Below, piece after piece: positions 8,671-21,663 of a stretch of DNA of 64,000 bases. Source of the DNA: Channallabes apus (taxonomy: Eukaryota > Chordata > Actinopteri > Siluriformes > Clariidae); contig CM060115.1 in assembly GCA_030522415.1 (NCBI GenBank), positions 9,521,579-9,585,578 of the forward strand, read 5' to 3'. A program made the position numbers and the translations under genes. Each line of letters opens with the position of its first letter. Positions within the stretch are counted from its first letter, which is position 1. Under the pieces are notes generated by a model. The model saw only the letters and a list, made by a program, of their open reading frames with translations. It ran no database searches and had not been told where the DNA came from.

Positions 8671-9064
8671 AGGGGGCTAGCGGGGCTCCCACATTAAGGC
8701 TACCACTACCACTCAGCCGGGAGGGCGAAGACTATCACATGTTTCCTCCGAACCGTGTGACGTCAGCCGACCGCACCTTTTCGAAATCCTTGCTCACTCA
8801 CCATTAGGGGCGTAGAGTAACACACTCGGAGGCAAGCACTAGCTGCTCCTTCTGCGTGCGTGAGCTCACAGACGCCTCTGATTGGCTGTAGAGCCGTGAT
8901 TAATGTGGGAGCACGAGTACCTCTCATCCCTCCCCTCTGAGAGAGCTCGGCCAATCAGCTCTCTCTGTGCCTCTGGCTGCGAGAGGTTACAGCATCACCC
9001 GGGGTTCGAACCAGCGATCTCCGGATGATAGGGCGAGCGCTTTACCACTGCGCCACTCGGAGGC
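8671..9064 (-). mobile_element. tRNA-headed SINE, second copy, tail truncated
   Basis: Aligns along its length with 1570-1949: CTCCCACATTAAGG, ATCACATGTTTCCTCCGAACC, ATTGGCTGTAGAGCCGTGA and B box GGTTCGAACC in complement near 9003. The tail end lacks the A run, so it is 3'-truncated or joined to other DNA at about 8671. Confidence 0.8.
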
Positions 9065-10455
9065 TTGTAAAATTAAACATTTTAACATGGGTCTCTATAG
9101 GGATTGACTTACTTTTACAGTACCGTCAAGTCATTTGAGAAACTGCATTTCTGCATTGGTCTCATTTTTCCTTCTTACAAAGTTTTGCCAATTCGTGCAA
9201 TTTCAAACTTGTGATTTCCCCATTTGTGTTTTCTCTTTTTTTTTTTTTTTTTGTTTACTCTTTTGATCGGCCCATCAATTTGATGATTAGTGCCATTCCC
9301 GTGCCCGATCATTGCCTGATTAATGACTTGGAATGCGCATTGTGTTGTAATAAGCTATCCACATATAACGCTTTTCTCCCAAGTCTCCCAAGTTGTTACA
9401 TCCTGTTTACATGTACAAACAACTTGACCCATCATTTTGTTGCTGTTTCTTGAGGGAAATTGCATCAGATCGAAAGTTGGATCTCCATGGGCTCATCTAA
9501 CGGACTTCACCTGAGCTAATAAAGTATTGGATTGCTTTTTTTTTTTTTTTCAACAACGGCAACAGGAAATTAACCGAGGGGAAATTACGATGGGAAGTCA
9601 ATAAGGGCCTGTTAAAAACATGCTAATGAGAAGATTTGATAATGTGATATATGATTAGCATGGTTAATGGGCATGAATTAGCTTTGAAACAGACTCGGAT
9701 AAAAAAAAAAAAAGAAGTGATTTTTATACATAGCGCTTGCTTTGATCCATAAGTTACATTGATGAATTTTACACAGTTGCATTGCCTTTAGAACACGTCT
9801 TTCAATTAATTATAATTTGAATAAGTTTTCTTCACTTTTTTAAGTTTTCTATATTACTTAAAAATATAGAATATATATATAAATATAAATAGATATTATA
9901 ACCTTCGGCTACCTGCTGCTCAAACTGATAGCCCGCTACAGATTTAACTTTTATATTAACACCACTGTCAATGTAATCGAGTTCATCATCTCATAATTTA
10001 CTAACAAAACAATCCGAGTCTCTGCTGCAACTCAGAGCAACCGTATCGTATAACAGCATTGCACTCTAGGAGTTTGAGTTCTACATTTTCCATCCCCACT
10101 ATTACAGTATAAATACTATGCTGGATTTCTCATTAATATGGAGTTGAATGTTGCTGGAAGTCCTTGTTCTTTTGTTTTTAAGAGCTAACAGCAGAACCTG
10201 GCATTTATTCCACATGCTTGGAGAAGTGTGCATTTTTCCCTCCCCTGTGATGTCTGAGCAGTAGTCAACAGTTGACTTCCGCAGGAAGACTAAAATACAG
10301 CACAAACCTACTAACAAACTGGAACCAGGATGGCTTAGCAAAGTAGAAATGAACAGTTTGATGGCAAAATGCAATAAAAGCCATTTTTGTTTTGGCAAAT
10401 TATTGTCCACAGCTATACTGTATATTGCTTTCTCTAAGAGAAGATTTTTGTCATA
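9065..10455. other. Unique intronic sequence with candidate conserved block at 9470-9700
   Basis: No coding potential recognised. The part 9470-9700 has ATGCTAATGAG, ATGATTAGCATGG and GGGCATGAATTAGC, a pattern often seen in conserved vertebrate enhancers. T runs lie at 9238-9252 and 9535-9550 and an A run near 9701. A T/A alternation occurs around 9865-9900. Confidence 0.3.
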
Positions 10456-11834
<1,379 letters not shown>

Positions 11835-12115
11835 TATATTCTTATTTTAAAGTTTTGAACTATTACTAGAACTTGTTCTGCTGCATTTGGGAGACATCGA
11901 TATTTAGAAAACAATCATTAGAGAAATCATCTACTAAAGAAAATTGTGCATAGAAATAACACTAGAACAGTCAGTGACTCATTACAAAATCAAACCATAA
12001 GTCTGCTCTATTGTCTTTTATTAAAACCCACCCAACACTATTATTAATACTAAATTACATACAGGAATGCATGCTGTTTAATCCATTGGGACAAAACATC
12101 AGCACATAAAATTCA
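11835..12115. other. Unique intronic sequence
   Basis: AT-rich; nothing recognised. Confidence 0.5.
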
Positions 12116-12124
12116 CACTAATAT

Positions 12125-12502
12125 TCATTCATTCATTTTCTATACCACTTAATCCTGTGTTCAGGGTCGCGGGGGACCTGGAGCCTATCCCAGGAGACTT
12201 CGGGCACTAGGCGGGGTACACCCTGGACAGGGTGCCAATCCATCGCAGGGCACACACACATACACACACTCACACACCCAATCACACACTATGGGCAATT
12301 TAGGAACGCCAATTAGCCTAACCTGCATATCTTTGGACTGTGGGAGGAAACCGGAGTACCCGGAGGAAACCCACCAAGCACGGGGAGAACATGCAAACTC
12401 CATGCACACAGAGACGGGAATCGAGCCTGTCCGGGGAATCGAACCCAGACCCTGGAGATGCAAGGCGACAGTGCTAACCACTACACCACCGCGCCGCCCA
12501 CT
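12125..12502 (-). mobile_element. Mermaid/V-SINE-like SINE, near full length
   Basis: Head at the high end (complement of GGCGGCGCGGTGGTGTAGTG) and tail with ATTCATTCATTTTCTATACC at the low end. A 9-bp direct repeat cactaatat flanks it (12116-12124 and 12503-12511). The internal CA tract at about 12249-12290 is part of the family. It is very similar to the copy at 56643-57021. Confidence 0.9.
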
Positions 12503-12514
12503 CACTAATATAAC

Positions 12515-15138
12515 CAAAACAATTTTGATGTCAAATTCTTGGGTTTGTCCTTTTTTTATACCCTTGTGACTTGAGGAAATGATGCACCAGATATTTTCTA
12601 ACAGCCTGTAATTCTTCTTTTCTCATTTTTCTCAAAACTGCCAAAATGGAGATATCTCATTTTGCTGTCAAACTTTTCAAATACTGCAATATAAACATGT
12701 TTTGTTCATGTTTCGAGGTAAACTCTTCCCTGAATCTTCCTTAAATACGTCTAGAAAATGTGTTTGTCCATTTATTATTATGGATTCCAGACACACCAGT
12801 AAACCAGTGCCGCTACAATAAAACTCATTTCACATAAAAGTATCTGTTCTTGAGTAGCCTCGCTCTACCATCATTAATTCCAGAAATATATTTCCCCTTA
12901 TCAATATGCTAACTTTTACACTTCAGAGAAGTGTCATTTCCACTCCCAAGTTTTCTTGTTCGCGAACGGAAAATTAGCATAAAAACAAGGGAGACGGAAG
13001 GCACGCTAATGAGAGAGTGGGAGAAATCTCTCCGAGGGTCTTTTGGTGAAAAATTCTGAGTCATTCAGCCCTTTGATTTATTAAATATCTGTCTCGGCAT
13101 GGTGTCGGTGTCCATGTTTTATGCTCCTGAAAGCTTAAGGTGCGCTACATGTCAGAAGAAAAAGCGTCATTAACTACCGAATCCACTCAGGATTTGATTT
13201 CGTTCCCACCTGCCCTTTGACAAGCTCGCCCACAGTCCAGCGCAGGACTACTAAAGACTTCCTTCGTGAAGCTATACGGGCATTTCCCTGTCACAGATTT
13301 GCGACCCTGTTAATTGAAGATTAAGCCAGAGGATTATTAGCACAGCCACTGAGCTGGAGCTGATTATTTTAGCGCTGCTCTTGTTTACCCTGACGAGCAT
13401 ACGCAATCCCAGCTACAACACTATTCACTTACTCTCTTAAGTTATTAAATCTCTCTCTCTCACTCTCTCTCTCTCTCTTGACACTACGTCTACTCTGCCA
13501 GCCATTTCAAGCTCAGAGGTGAGACGACGAAAAAAAATGACATATCCGATCCAGACGATCTTTTTTTTTCCCCCCGTCGACTACGGCCTTCTTCATGTGA
13601 GCGTCAATTTGTTATTCCCTTAGCGGCGAGAAGACAGAAGACGTGAACGGAGAAGATGAAAAGCGAAAAAGAGAAACCCCACGCCCGTTAAGTAGACCAA
13701 ATTTTCTTCATTTTCTTTTCGATTTCCCCTCAGTCGTCAAACTGCCTTTTTTCTTTCTTTTTTTTTCTTTTCTTTCTTTTATCCAGACCTGAGTGCCTGG
13801 CAAAATGGACTCCAACACTTGAAGACCTCTCTGACAGAACAGCAATTCTGATTGAAATCAGCTAAGGTTGTGATAATGGCTAGATTTACCTTTACAGCGG
13901 CGGGAAAAAGCACACCCGGGCGATGTCTTTGTCTGCCGGGTATTGTTTTTGCGGGCTGTATTTAGTCTGTAAATATTTTCGATCTGTTCTGCCTCACCTC
14001 AGGAGACATGGGTAGAGCGTAAAAAGAGACAGATGCGCAACGTTTGAGGATCAAAGATTTTTCATATCTGCGAAAATGTCTCCTGCGTGTGTTTGCTATG
14101 AGAACCGTGATGGACAGGGCTGATCTTTTTGTACGACACATGATGCTTATCTCTGACAGGCGTTTGCCTGTTTGGGCGGATTTGTTCCTGTCACGTGTGT
14201 GTGTGTGTGTGTGTGTGTGTGGCATCAGCTCTGGAAGCTTAGAAGTGTCATTATGGTATTGGCAAATGATAGTGTTTCAGCAATTCCTTCATGCAGGAAG
14301 CGGGAAAAAGTAGGCGTGACTAACAAAATGCAGATTAATGCCGTGGGAAGTACAGCAGGTGATTGACAGATGTTAAGATGTATTGTTTGATTGTGAAATA
14401 CCCTTTTTTCTCATTATGCTTTTCGTTCCTTTTTCCTCCAGCTCTTGTAGCCCCCCCCCCTCCAAGTGTGTGAGGTGTGTGTGTGTATATAAAAACTGCT
14501 GAATGTGTCGATTTTGAAAGGAGCCTGCAGCAAACTGGAGCAAACTCGGCGATGCTGCAGTGCAAAAGCTAAACTAGCTCACCTTCCTTCAACCTCACAG
14601 TGAGCCACAATCATTAGCCGCGATTGAAGGAATGAAAAGAGTTTGCGAACAGCCAAGATCGCCTTCGGATATGATTTCCTTTAGAATTAAAAATAGCTAC
14701 TGATTAGCAAGTCATGATATTAAACGAACAGATATGCAACGAGGAATTGCTAATTGGATACGTGGATCTTCACTAGCTTGATGTGCGCTTTTTAACCTAC
14801 GGAACAAAATACAACAGGAAAGTACTCAATGATGTAGTGAGGCGATGTATCATTTTCCATTTACAGCATCTCCTCATTTATTCACTGTGATTTGCAATCA
14901 TTTTACCCATTTACAGTTACATGCTAAATATGTGCATGAGAAAAATCGTTCCTGTTATCCCTTACATTATAGCAGCTACCGTCATTCTATTGCGTCCTCT
15001 TGAATGGATGGAGATTTTTATTGGGTGAAATAAATAAATAAATAAATAAATAAATAAACACAGTCCAAAGGTGGGAAAGATGCTGACTCTTCCAATATTT
15101 TTATATAATATCTCCTCACAGAAAACACTGTGTGTATC
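12515..15138. other. Unique intronic block with candidate conserved DNA
   Basis: No coding feature. About 12940-13400 is repeat-free and reads like conserved non-coding DNA (AAAATTAGCATAAAAAC, GGCACGCTAATGAGAG, TTTGATTTATTAAATATCTG). Simple repeats are (CT)n at 13451-13479, T-rich at 13750-13785, (GT)n at 14196-14221 and (AAAT)n at 15028-15058. The block 14580-14830 is also repeat-free. Confidence 0.3.
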
Positions 15139-15462
15139 ATTCATTCATTTATTCATCTTTTATACCACTTATCCTGTTACAAGGTCATGGGGGAAACGTT
15201 GAGTACAAGGCAGGGTACACCCTGGACCATTGTATTTATTTCTATATTTATGTGTGGTTGGACTTCCGGTCAACATTCACACACTACAAGCAATATGGGA
15301 ACACCAATTAGCCTAATCTGCATGTCTTTGGACTGTGGAAGGAAACTGGAGTACCCCGAAGGAAACCCACCAAGCTTGGGGAGAACATGCAAACTCCATG
15401 CACGCAGACCTCGATCATCCAACCCTCGACCATGAAGGTGTATGGCCACAGTGCTTACTACT
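15139..15462 (-). mobile_element. Mermaid/V-SINE-like SINE, diverged
   Basis: Contains TATACCACTTATCCTG, GGCAGGGTACACCCTGGA, CCAATTAGCCTAATCTGCATG, GGACTGTGGAAGGAAAC and GGGGAGAACATGCAAAC. The head is degraded near 15430-15462 and part of the body (GCCAATCCATCGC region) is replaced. Confidence 0.8.
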
Positions 15463-16952
15463 ATATATAGTGATTGCCATTTACTTTAGGAACTGTACAC
15501 ACAATCTTTCACCTGGAGTGAAAAAATCTTCAGACAATCCTTGAAAATTCTTGAAAATCAACAGATAACTTGTGGAAGAGATGTATCTGTTCGTGCGAAC
15601 TGCACACACAATCTTTCTCCACCACCACCTTGCACATTATAGGAACTCAGCTGGGAGTTATTGCCACATCCCCCGTACAGTCCTGACAACGCTCGAAGCC
15701 ATTTCCACTTCTGAGATGCCAGTGTTTTAGACATGAAGCAGGCAGTCCGATCACGGCTCTGGCGTACTGAGAAAATTTTCTACCTTGATGGTATGCAAGC
15801 ACTAGGGAAGGACTAGGATAAGTAGCCGTATCAGTGTAGCCGGGGATTATACAAAGCAATAAAGGGAGGTTTTGCGCTCTTTTAATACATCAGTCATAGT
15901 AACACTGGCCAATCACAGGCATCTGTCAGCTCACGCAAGTGTAAGGTGGTTATAGTGCTTTCCTCTAAGCAAGCCCAATGAGTGATCAGCAGTTCAAGAA
16001 GATGCAGTCATGTGCCTCGAAGGAAGCACATGATAGTCTTTGCCACAGATTTTAATGGTAATATTATACAGTACTATTGTAGTGTTTCTTGCTACAAACT
16101 TTCTGCAGCTGTTGAAGTATTATGTGTCACTGAATACAAGCAGGCAATCTACCTTAATAGCTAGAGAAGCACATGAATTCACAATAATTCCTTTAGTGTG
16201 TAAGTCAGTGCAGGTGCTACAGTAGCAGGTTCGAAACTCCAAGAAACATCCTATTAATGGAGTTTGCTACCAAAGTTGAGGACCACTTACTCCAGTGTTA
16301 TTACAGAACAAAACTTATATGACAAAAAACTCTCTGTTGATCTTTGAAGAAAGGTTTGACTGAGATCTTTCTTTAATCTGAGCAAAGCTAAAAATATATA
16401 ATATTTATAAATATACTGTACGGTAACTATGAGCATGTTGGTCCTTGTCATCTTTGTTATAAATTTGAATGCCATGTACTACTAACCCACCTCCTCCACC
16501 TGCTCGTCAATCATGTCTGCCAGCTCTAAGTGTGTGTAAAGGCAGTCTCATGAGACAGACATCACGACTTAAGCGGTTTCGATTCCTCGAAGTTGTCGTA
16601 AAAGTGAGGATAAACTTTCGAAATGAATAATGAATGAGTGTAGACTGTTTTCAACTGTTCTGGGTGAGAGTAACATTTACTGTCAATCTAAAAAATAAAA
16701 AATATGAAAGAGGTTTTAAAATGTTTTTTATCGTGGCTAACCATGACGAATGTGATTTATATCATCGAGGATGGAAGTTATAAATAGGGCCTTAATGACA
16801 AACATGATTATTAGTGTTAGAGTGATCGCGGTGACAGCGACGGCAGGCGCGATGACAGATGCTGATGATTATCGTTCTGGTTACGGCTGTAATTACGCAT
16901 GATGTGATTGTGAGATGGCCGTGAAATCTGGAATTCAAGAGATGTGATTCAC
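15463..16952. other. Intron between exons 3 and 4, upper part
   Basis: Unique AT-rich sequence. Nothing recognised apart from several TACAGTA/TACTGTA heptamers (about 16070, 16217, 16418). Confidence 0.5.
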
Positions 16953-17072
16953 ATTTTAAGTCCTTCCAGGTGATGGTGGGCTCGGGCCGGCCAACCGCCA
17001 GGCAAAAGAGGTTCACGTCATCGCCCTCGTTGACCGATTTATCCTGAGAGATGTTGACTATCCTCGCTGGCA
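16953..17072 (-). CDS. iglon5: IgLON family member 5, exon encoding first half of Ig2
   Basis: Exon of 120 bases. The acceptor is a long T run followed by cacag; the donor is AAAAT|gtgaat. Both flanking introns are phase 1. The ~40 residues begin [20 protein letters not shown], then [27 protein letters not shown] and [15 protein letters not shown] are near-diagnostic of IGLON5 within the IgLON family. The first Ig2 cysteine (FCLAV), core tryptophan (ITWKD) and an N-glycosylation sequon (NIS) are visible. Joining to exon 4 rebuilds a Ser codon across the splice, which supports the chosen donor. Confidence 0.92.
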
Positions 17073-18239
17073 CTGTGAAAAAAAAAAAAACATGAATGTT
17101 AGAAATTATAATTGTGGGTACTGTAATTGTTTTGATAAAAAAAAATAATAATAACAATAGTAAAAAAACACCCTGACCCCAACCATTTAAGTTTTGTCAG
17201 TCAAGCACCACTTAGATGCCTTTGTTATCCTTTTTCTTTGTTAAAATTGATGGCTACAAGCTGTTGTCTTGTGTCACAACCCCTGTCGTGAAAGCCCACG
17301 CATAATAGCAGTCCAATAACAAGATGACCCTTGAATTTAAATGGCTCATCATGGATTCTTTTAATGAAGACAGCCAAGCTATTCATCCTGCAAGGCATTC
17401 TTTAGCCGGAGAATGATTTTTTCCCCCATTTTTTTTTTTTTTTTGCACCAGACCAAAGCTGCTTTTAAAGATGAAGCAGAAATTGGACCTGCTGCAGGGT
17501 CTCTGCTGGAGCACTGACTTCAGGGTGTAATTATTTTTTCTCTGATATCATAAGAAGACTTAAAATTGAGGGCAACGCAGTATCAAACAAACACGGTACA
17601 GAGAGAGCTTTTTACAGAGGTGCGTCTTGTTCATCGGATGCCCGGAGTTGCTTGGGAGCATTATGAGAGACAAACAAAACAAAAAACAAAAAAAATCCTG
17701 CAATGTCTTTGCTGCTCTGTGGGCCTTTATTTGTGTTCCGGGGCAATTTTTCATTTTCCTAAGTGGCCGTCTTGTGTTACGGCGAAACGCGATGCAGAAA
17801 ATATGATCTGCATAAACGACTGTCATGTTAGGGGGGTTAAGGTTTTGCCATCCATCACAGTAGCAGTGATAAATTATGTGACACATCATCAATAACAGCT
17901 CGGTCCTTTAAAATGCTTATAGATGGCTCCCGTAGCTTATTTGCTGAGCAACTAATGTACAGTGTATTTATTGTTGTTATAATGCATAGTGGGGATTTTT
18001 TAAAGAACTGATGATAGGTTCTCATTTAAAGGCCCTTAACTCTCAGTTCAAAGTGAATATACATCATGACAGCAACAGAAAGTCTTATGAATCTTTATAG
18101 ATGAGATGAAAATGCTACCCTTTGTATCATCATACTGTATGAATAGACTCAATCATGGAACAATCCTTAGATTGAAAACCACTTAAATGGTGATTACTGT
18201 AAGAGCTTCGACTGTGAAACCTGATTGGTTCATCGAACA
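17073..18239. other. Intron between exons 2 and 3
   Basis: Mostly unique. T/A-rich tracts at about 17079-17090 and 17425-17444. The part 17260-17560 and 17690-17900 is repeat-free, mixed-composition DNA that could be conserved non-coding sequence. Confidence 0.3.
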
Positions 18240-18640
18240 TCTGTTATAATACTGTACTACCCATAATATACCATAGTATTACTATGGAGCACCAGACATT
18301 ACCTTAATAGGCACTATAGGGCTTGCCAGAGTAGGTATTATGGAGATCCAGTGTGTACTATTGTAGTAGTATTGTGTATACTATAATACTTTGTTGAATA
18401 CCATGGTACTGGGTATTGGGTACCACATTGCCTATCAAGGTATCTAATATGGTACATACCGTACTATATCATATAAAATTAGTGAGTACATACTACTGTA
18501 GACATACTGTAATAGTACCATTGTACCCAAGTATGTATGTCCCATGGTAGAAGCATGAACCACAGTGTGCTACATCAGCAAATAAGTATCTTCCACCCAA
18601 TGTATCATTAAAAATACCATGGTACTATACACCACGGTAA
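18240..18640. repeat. Palindrome-rich TACCATGGTA-type repeat
   Basis: About 400 bases packed with variants of the self-complementary words TACCATGGTA, ATAGTATTAC and GTACCAT (for example near 18260, 18402, 18540, 18615) and TACTGTA. Complementary words recur in both orientations, so the strand could fold extensively. Similar repeats exist in fish genomes; the class is unknown to me. Confidence 0.5.
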
Positions 18641-18733
18641 AATTCCTTACAGGTTAATAGTTCATATTTATATATACGATTACACAAATTGTTCTATTGC
18701 AATGATGGAATGAATGAATGGATGAAGCCTGAC

Positions 18734-18966
18734 CTTGGACAATGAGGTAGACGTGTGCAGTACGTGGCTTGGTTCGTGCCTGAAAGCTGCACGTGTACGG
18801 CCCCTCGTCAGCCACGGCCACCCGCTCGATCTGGATGGAGAAATCGCTCTCGTTATTGTTGGCCATCGACACCCGTGAGTCCAGAGACCACTTCTCGTTC
18901 CCCGTGAACAGGATGTTGGAACGGTTCAGCCAGGCCTTGTGGGTCACTTCCTCATCGATCTTACAC
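18734..18966 (-). CDS. iglon5: IgLON family member 5, exon encoding most of Ig1
   Basis: Exon of 233 bases with acceptor ttttcatag and donor CAAG|gtcagg. It enters in phase 2 and leaves in phase 1. Residues start with the first Ig1 cysteine (R-C-KIDEEVTH), then KAWLNRSNILFTGN, EKWSLDSRV, SDFSIQIERVAV and DEGPYTCSFQARTKP, ending AHVYLIVQ at the Ig1-Ig2 junction. The Ig hallmarks are present: both cysteines, the Trp, and D-E-G-x-Y-x-C. Two N-glycosylation sequons (NRS, NES) are visible. In IgLONs Ig1 forms the homo- and heterodimer contact. The WLNRS(N)IL(Y/F) and YTCSFQ patterns favour IGLON5 over NTM, OPCML or LSAMP. Confidence 0.92.
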
Positions 18967-19494
18967 CTATGAAAAGATGAACGCATGAAAACAGACAGTC
19001 AATGATTATGATTATTCTTTGTAAATCACTCCTATTTATCCTGTATTTACTAATAGTTTAACATTATCGTAAACGTTAAATGGAAATGATGGTAAAATGC
19101 TTTAATTTACAGCAAGGTTAAGCCAGCTACATTTAAAGTGACAGGATGTATCTCAGTGAGCATCCCTATCCCGCTTACTGCCTTCCTCCTGGCATCTTCA
19201 CACTCCTCAAGCTCCATCCTAAACTTCTGCTCCAATTACTGTCTACACCAGTCTCTGGTTATTGGTCTTGTTAGACCCAATTTCAAGCTGTGCTTTCTCT
19301 ACTTTTCCCATTCCAGATTCCTTTTCTCTTTTTTTCCCCAACAAATTTCTTTCTACAATTATTCTACTTCCAAATTCATCGTTTACTGCAGAGTGTCAAG
19401 TATTTTCTCATTTTGATCTCCAATACAGATACAACATCCTGCCTCATTATACATTCATACTCAAATCATCTTGACCCTGGATCTTATTAATTAG
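18967..19494. other. Intron between exons 1b and 2, lower part
   Basis: Unique AT-rich sequence, C/T-rich from 19180 to 19400. Overlapping small ORFs in three frames there are a by-product of the pyrimidine bias. Confidence 0.45.
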
Positions 19495-19870
19495 GGCAAA
19501 ACGAGGGATTTTTCAGAAACTTGAAGATAGGTTAGGATTTCCATCTTTTCCGATAAAGCCCGTCTTCTGCATTATGATTTGTTACAAGAATTTGGCCTCA
19601 TCTATGGTTAGATGCTTTAATGCAGGACGTATAAAATGGCTGCCAATTTCCCTTCATGTTCCGAAAGACCCAGTGGATGAAAGTAAAGACAGGAGGGAAA
19701 GAGTTTAATGATTTATGATTATGATTGAGAATGCATCTCAATTGGGCCGGATCAGGTTAGTCTCCTCTGACTGAAGTGTTTAGATGATGCACTTTTACTT
19801 CATTTGAGCTATTATTCCTATTATTAAGGGAATTTAAGGGTCCATGTAAACACACCATTTGAAAGCAAGG
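19495..19870. repeat. Unclassified interspersed repeat U, copy 1
   Basis: Contains GGTTAGGATTTCCATC, CTTCTGCATTATGATTTGTTA, CTCATCTATGGTTAGATGC and TTTAGATGATGCA. These recur in the same order at 33000-33800 and in part at 37160-37288 and 37860-38150. No ORF, clear terminal repeats or tRNA-like head were found. Confidence 0.5.
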
Positions 19871-20139
19871 GATTTGATTTTTAAAAATAATATAATAATT
19901 ATCGAATATATAATTCTATTTGCCCATTTGCTGTTGAGCCGGTGAAATAGTGGCACTGTGCAATAAATGGCTGTGATTCCTAAACAGGTAATGCAATATT
20001 TTTGTTAAAGACAATTAATTAAAGCTAATGTCGTGATGTCAGGATGTCTCTTATGTGTCGGTTACTTCATTTTAAATCAACTGTGGTGAGGTACAGGGGC
20101 AAAAATATAAAAAGAGGTCTGTGAGATCTGTCCTTTTCA

Positions 20140-21290
20140 GTCAAGGTGGTGTGGCTTCAGTGTCTGCCTTTCTAGTGAAGGAGGTGTGGCCTCAATGTCT
20201 GTTTCTATTAAAGGGGGAGTGGCCTTAGTGTCTGACTTTCTATTGAAGGAGGTGTGGCCTTAGTGTCTGCCTTTCATGTGAAGATGTGGCTTTAGTCTGC
20301 CTTTTCATTGGAGGAGGTGTGGCCTCCATGCCTCTTTCTATTGAAGGGGGAGTGGCCACACGAGGAGGTGTGGCCTCCATGCCTACTCCTAGTGAAAGGA
20401 GAGTGGCCTTCAGTGTCTGTCTTTCTAATTTATAGTTGTAAATAAGAAACCTGTTCTTAATCTGTCTTGCCTGGTTAAATAAAGGTAAATACAAATAAAA
20501 AATGAAGGAGGTGTGGCTTCAGTATATGCCTTGTCAGTGAAAGAAATGTGGCCTCTGACACTCCCTCTTTCTATTAAAGGGGGAGGGGCTTCAGTGACTC
20601 TTTCAGTGAAGGAGGTGTGGCCTCCATGTCTCTTTCTATTGAAGGGGGAGTGGCCTCAGTGTTTGCCTTTCATGTGAAGGAGGTGTTGCTTCAGTGTCTG
20701 CCTTTTCAGTGAAAGAGGTGTGGCCTAATTGTCTCTTTCTATTGAAGGGGGAGTGGTCTCAGTGTATGTCTTTCTATTAAAGGGGGAGTGGCTTCAGTGG
20801 CTGTATTTCAGTGAAGGAGGTGTTGTCTCCATGTCTCTTTCTATTGAAGGGGGAGTGGCCTCAGTGTCTGTCTTTCTAGTGAAGGAGGTGTGGCTCAAGT
20901 CTCTTTCTTTTCAGTGAAAAAAGGTGTGGCCTTTATGATTCTTTCTATTGAAAGGGGAGTGGCCTCAGTGTCTGTCTTTCTAGTGAAGGAGGTACAGTGT
21001 GGTCTCTTTCCATATTGTACTGGTCTGTGTTTCCAGGAAAGGAAGTTTGGCCTCAGTCTCTGTCATTTTAGTAAAGCAGGTGTGATCTAAGGGTCTGTCT
21101 ATTCAGTAAAGAAAGTATGGCCTTCGTGTCTGTCCTTTTAATAGGCTCAGTGACAGTGCGAAAGTGAAGGGGCATGACCACGCTGTCTGTGAAAAAGATA
21201 TGCCGTCAATGTCCGTCAGTCCGGTGAAATAAGTGTGGTCTCGGTATCTGTCAGCTCAATAAATTACATGTGGCCTTAATGCATCGGAGA
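20140..21290. repeat. 35-bp-period minisatellite, intronic
   Basis: About 1.1 kb of degenerate tandem units of roughly 34-35 bases with core GTGAAGGAGGTGTGGCCTC followed by AGTGTCTGCCTTTCT. A common variant is TATTGAAGGGGGAGTGGCC. Units alternate between the two variants along much of the array. It is interrupted at about 20425-20505 by an unrelated segment with CTTGCCTGGTTAAATAAAG, a motif common in fish repeats. It ends in more diverged units. It lies in the 2.6-kb intron between exons 1b and 2. Short ORFs across it are repeat translations. Confidence 0.88.
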
Positions 21291-21532
21291 ATAAAGAAGG
21301 TGCAGCTTCGGGGGCTATATATCACATAACACAGCTGTAAATCTCAATAAAAAATAAATAATTGTCTGCTTAAAACATATCTTTCTTAAATGTAATTCTA
21401 GATCATGTATCACGATGTGCATTACTGTATATCATACTGTATGATGGACACTGGATTGGATCCTGCCATGTAAAATCATCTACCAAATAAGCAGATTTAA
21501 ATGTAAATAACAGTGTATACTGTAAATGTGTG

Positions 21533-21533
21533 A

Positions 21534-21571
<38 letters not shown>
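21533..21571. repeat. (GT)n(TA)n microsatellite
   Basis: About 12 GT units followed by TA units, ending only ten bases from the exon 1b splice donor. Confidence 0.95.
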
Positions 21572-21572
<1 letters not shown>

Positions 21573-21581
21573 GAGGTTCAC

Positions 21582-21663
21582 CTCAGAATCACGCTCTGCC
21601 CTTCCAGCACTGTAATGTTGTCAGGGAAATAACCAAACTCCACTGCACGGGCGCCGCTGGGTC
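21582..21663 (-). CDS. iglon5: IgLON family member 5, exon encoding mature N-terminus and start of Ig1
   Basis: Exon of 82 bases with acceptor tcttggcag and donor CTGAG|gtgaac. It enters in phase 1 (completing a Gly) and leaves in phase 2. The 27 residues read SGARAVEFGYFPDNITVLEG and end QSVILR, the last strand before the first Ig1 cysteine in the next exon. Known IgLONs have the same arrangement: a short exon between the leader and Ig1 holding F-x-x-x-x-D-N-x-T-V-x-x-G-x-x-x-x-L. An N-glycosylation sequon (NIT) is present. The signal-peptide exon must be upstream at higher coordinates. I did not find a convincing one up to 64000, so the first intron probably exceeds 42 kb. Confidence 0.88.
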
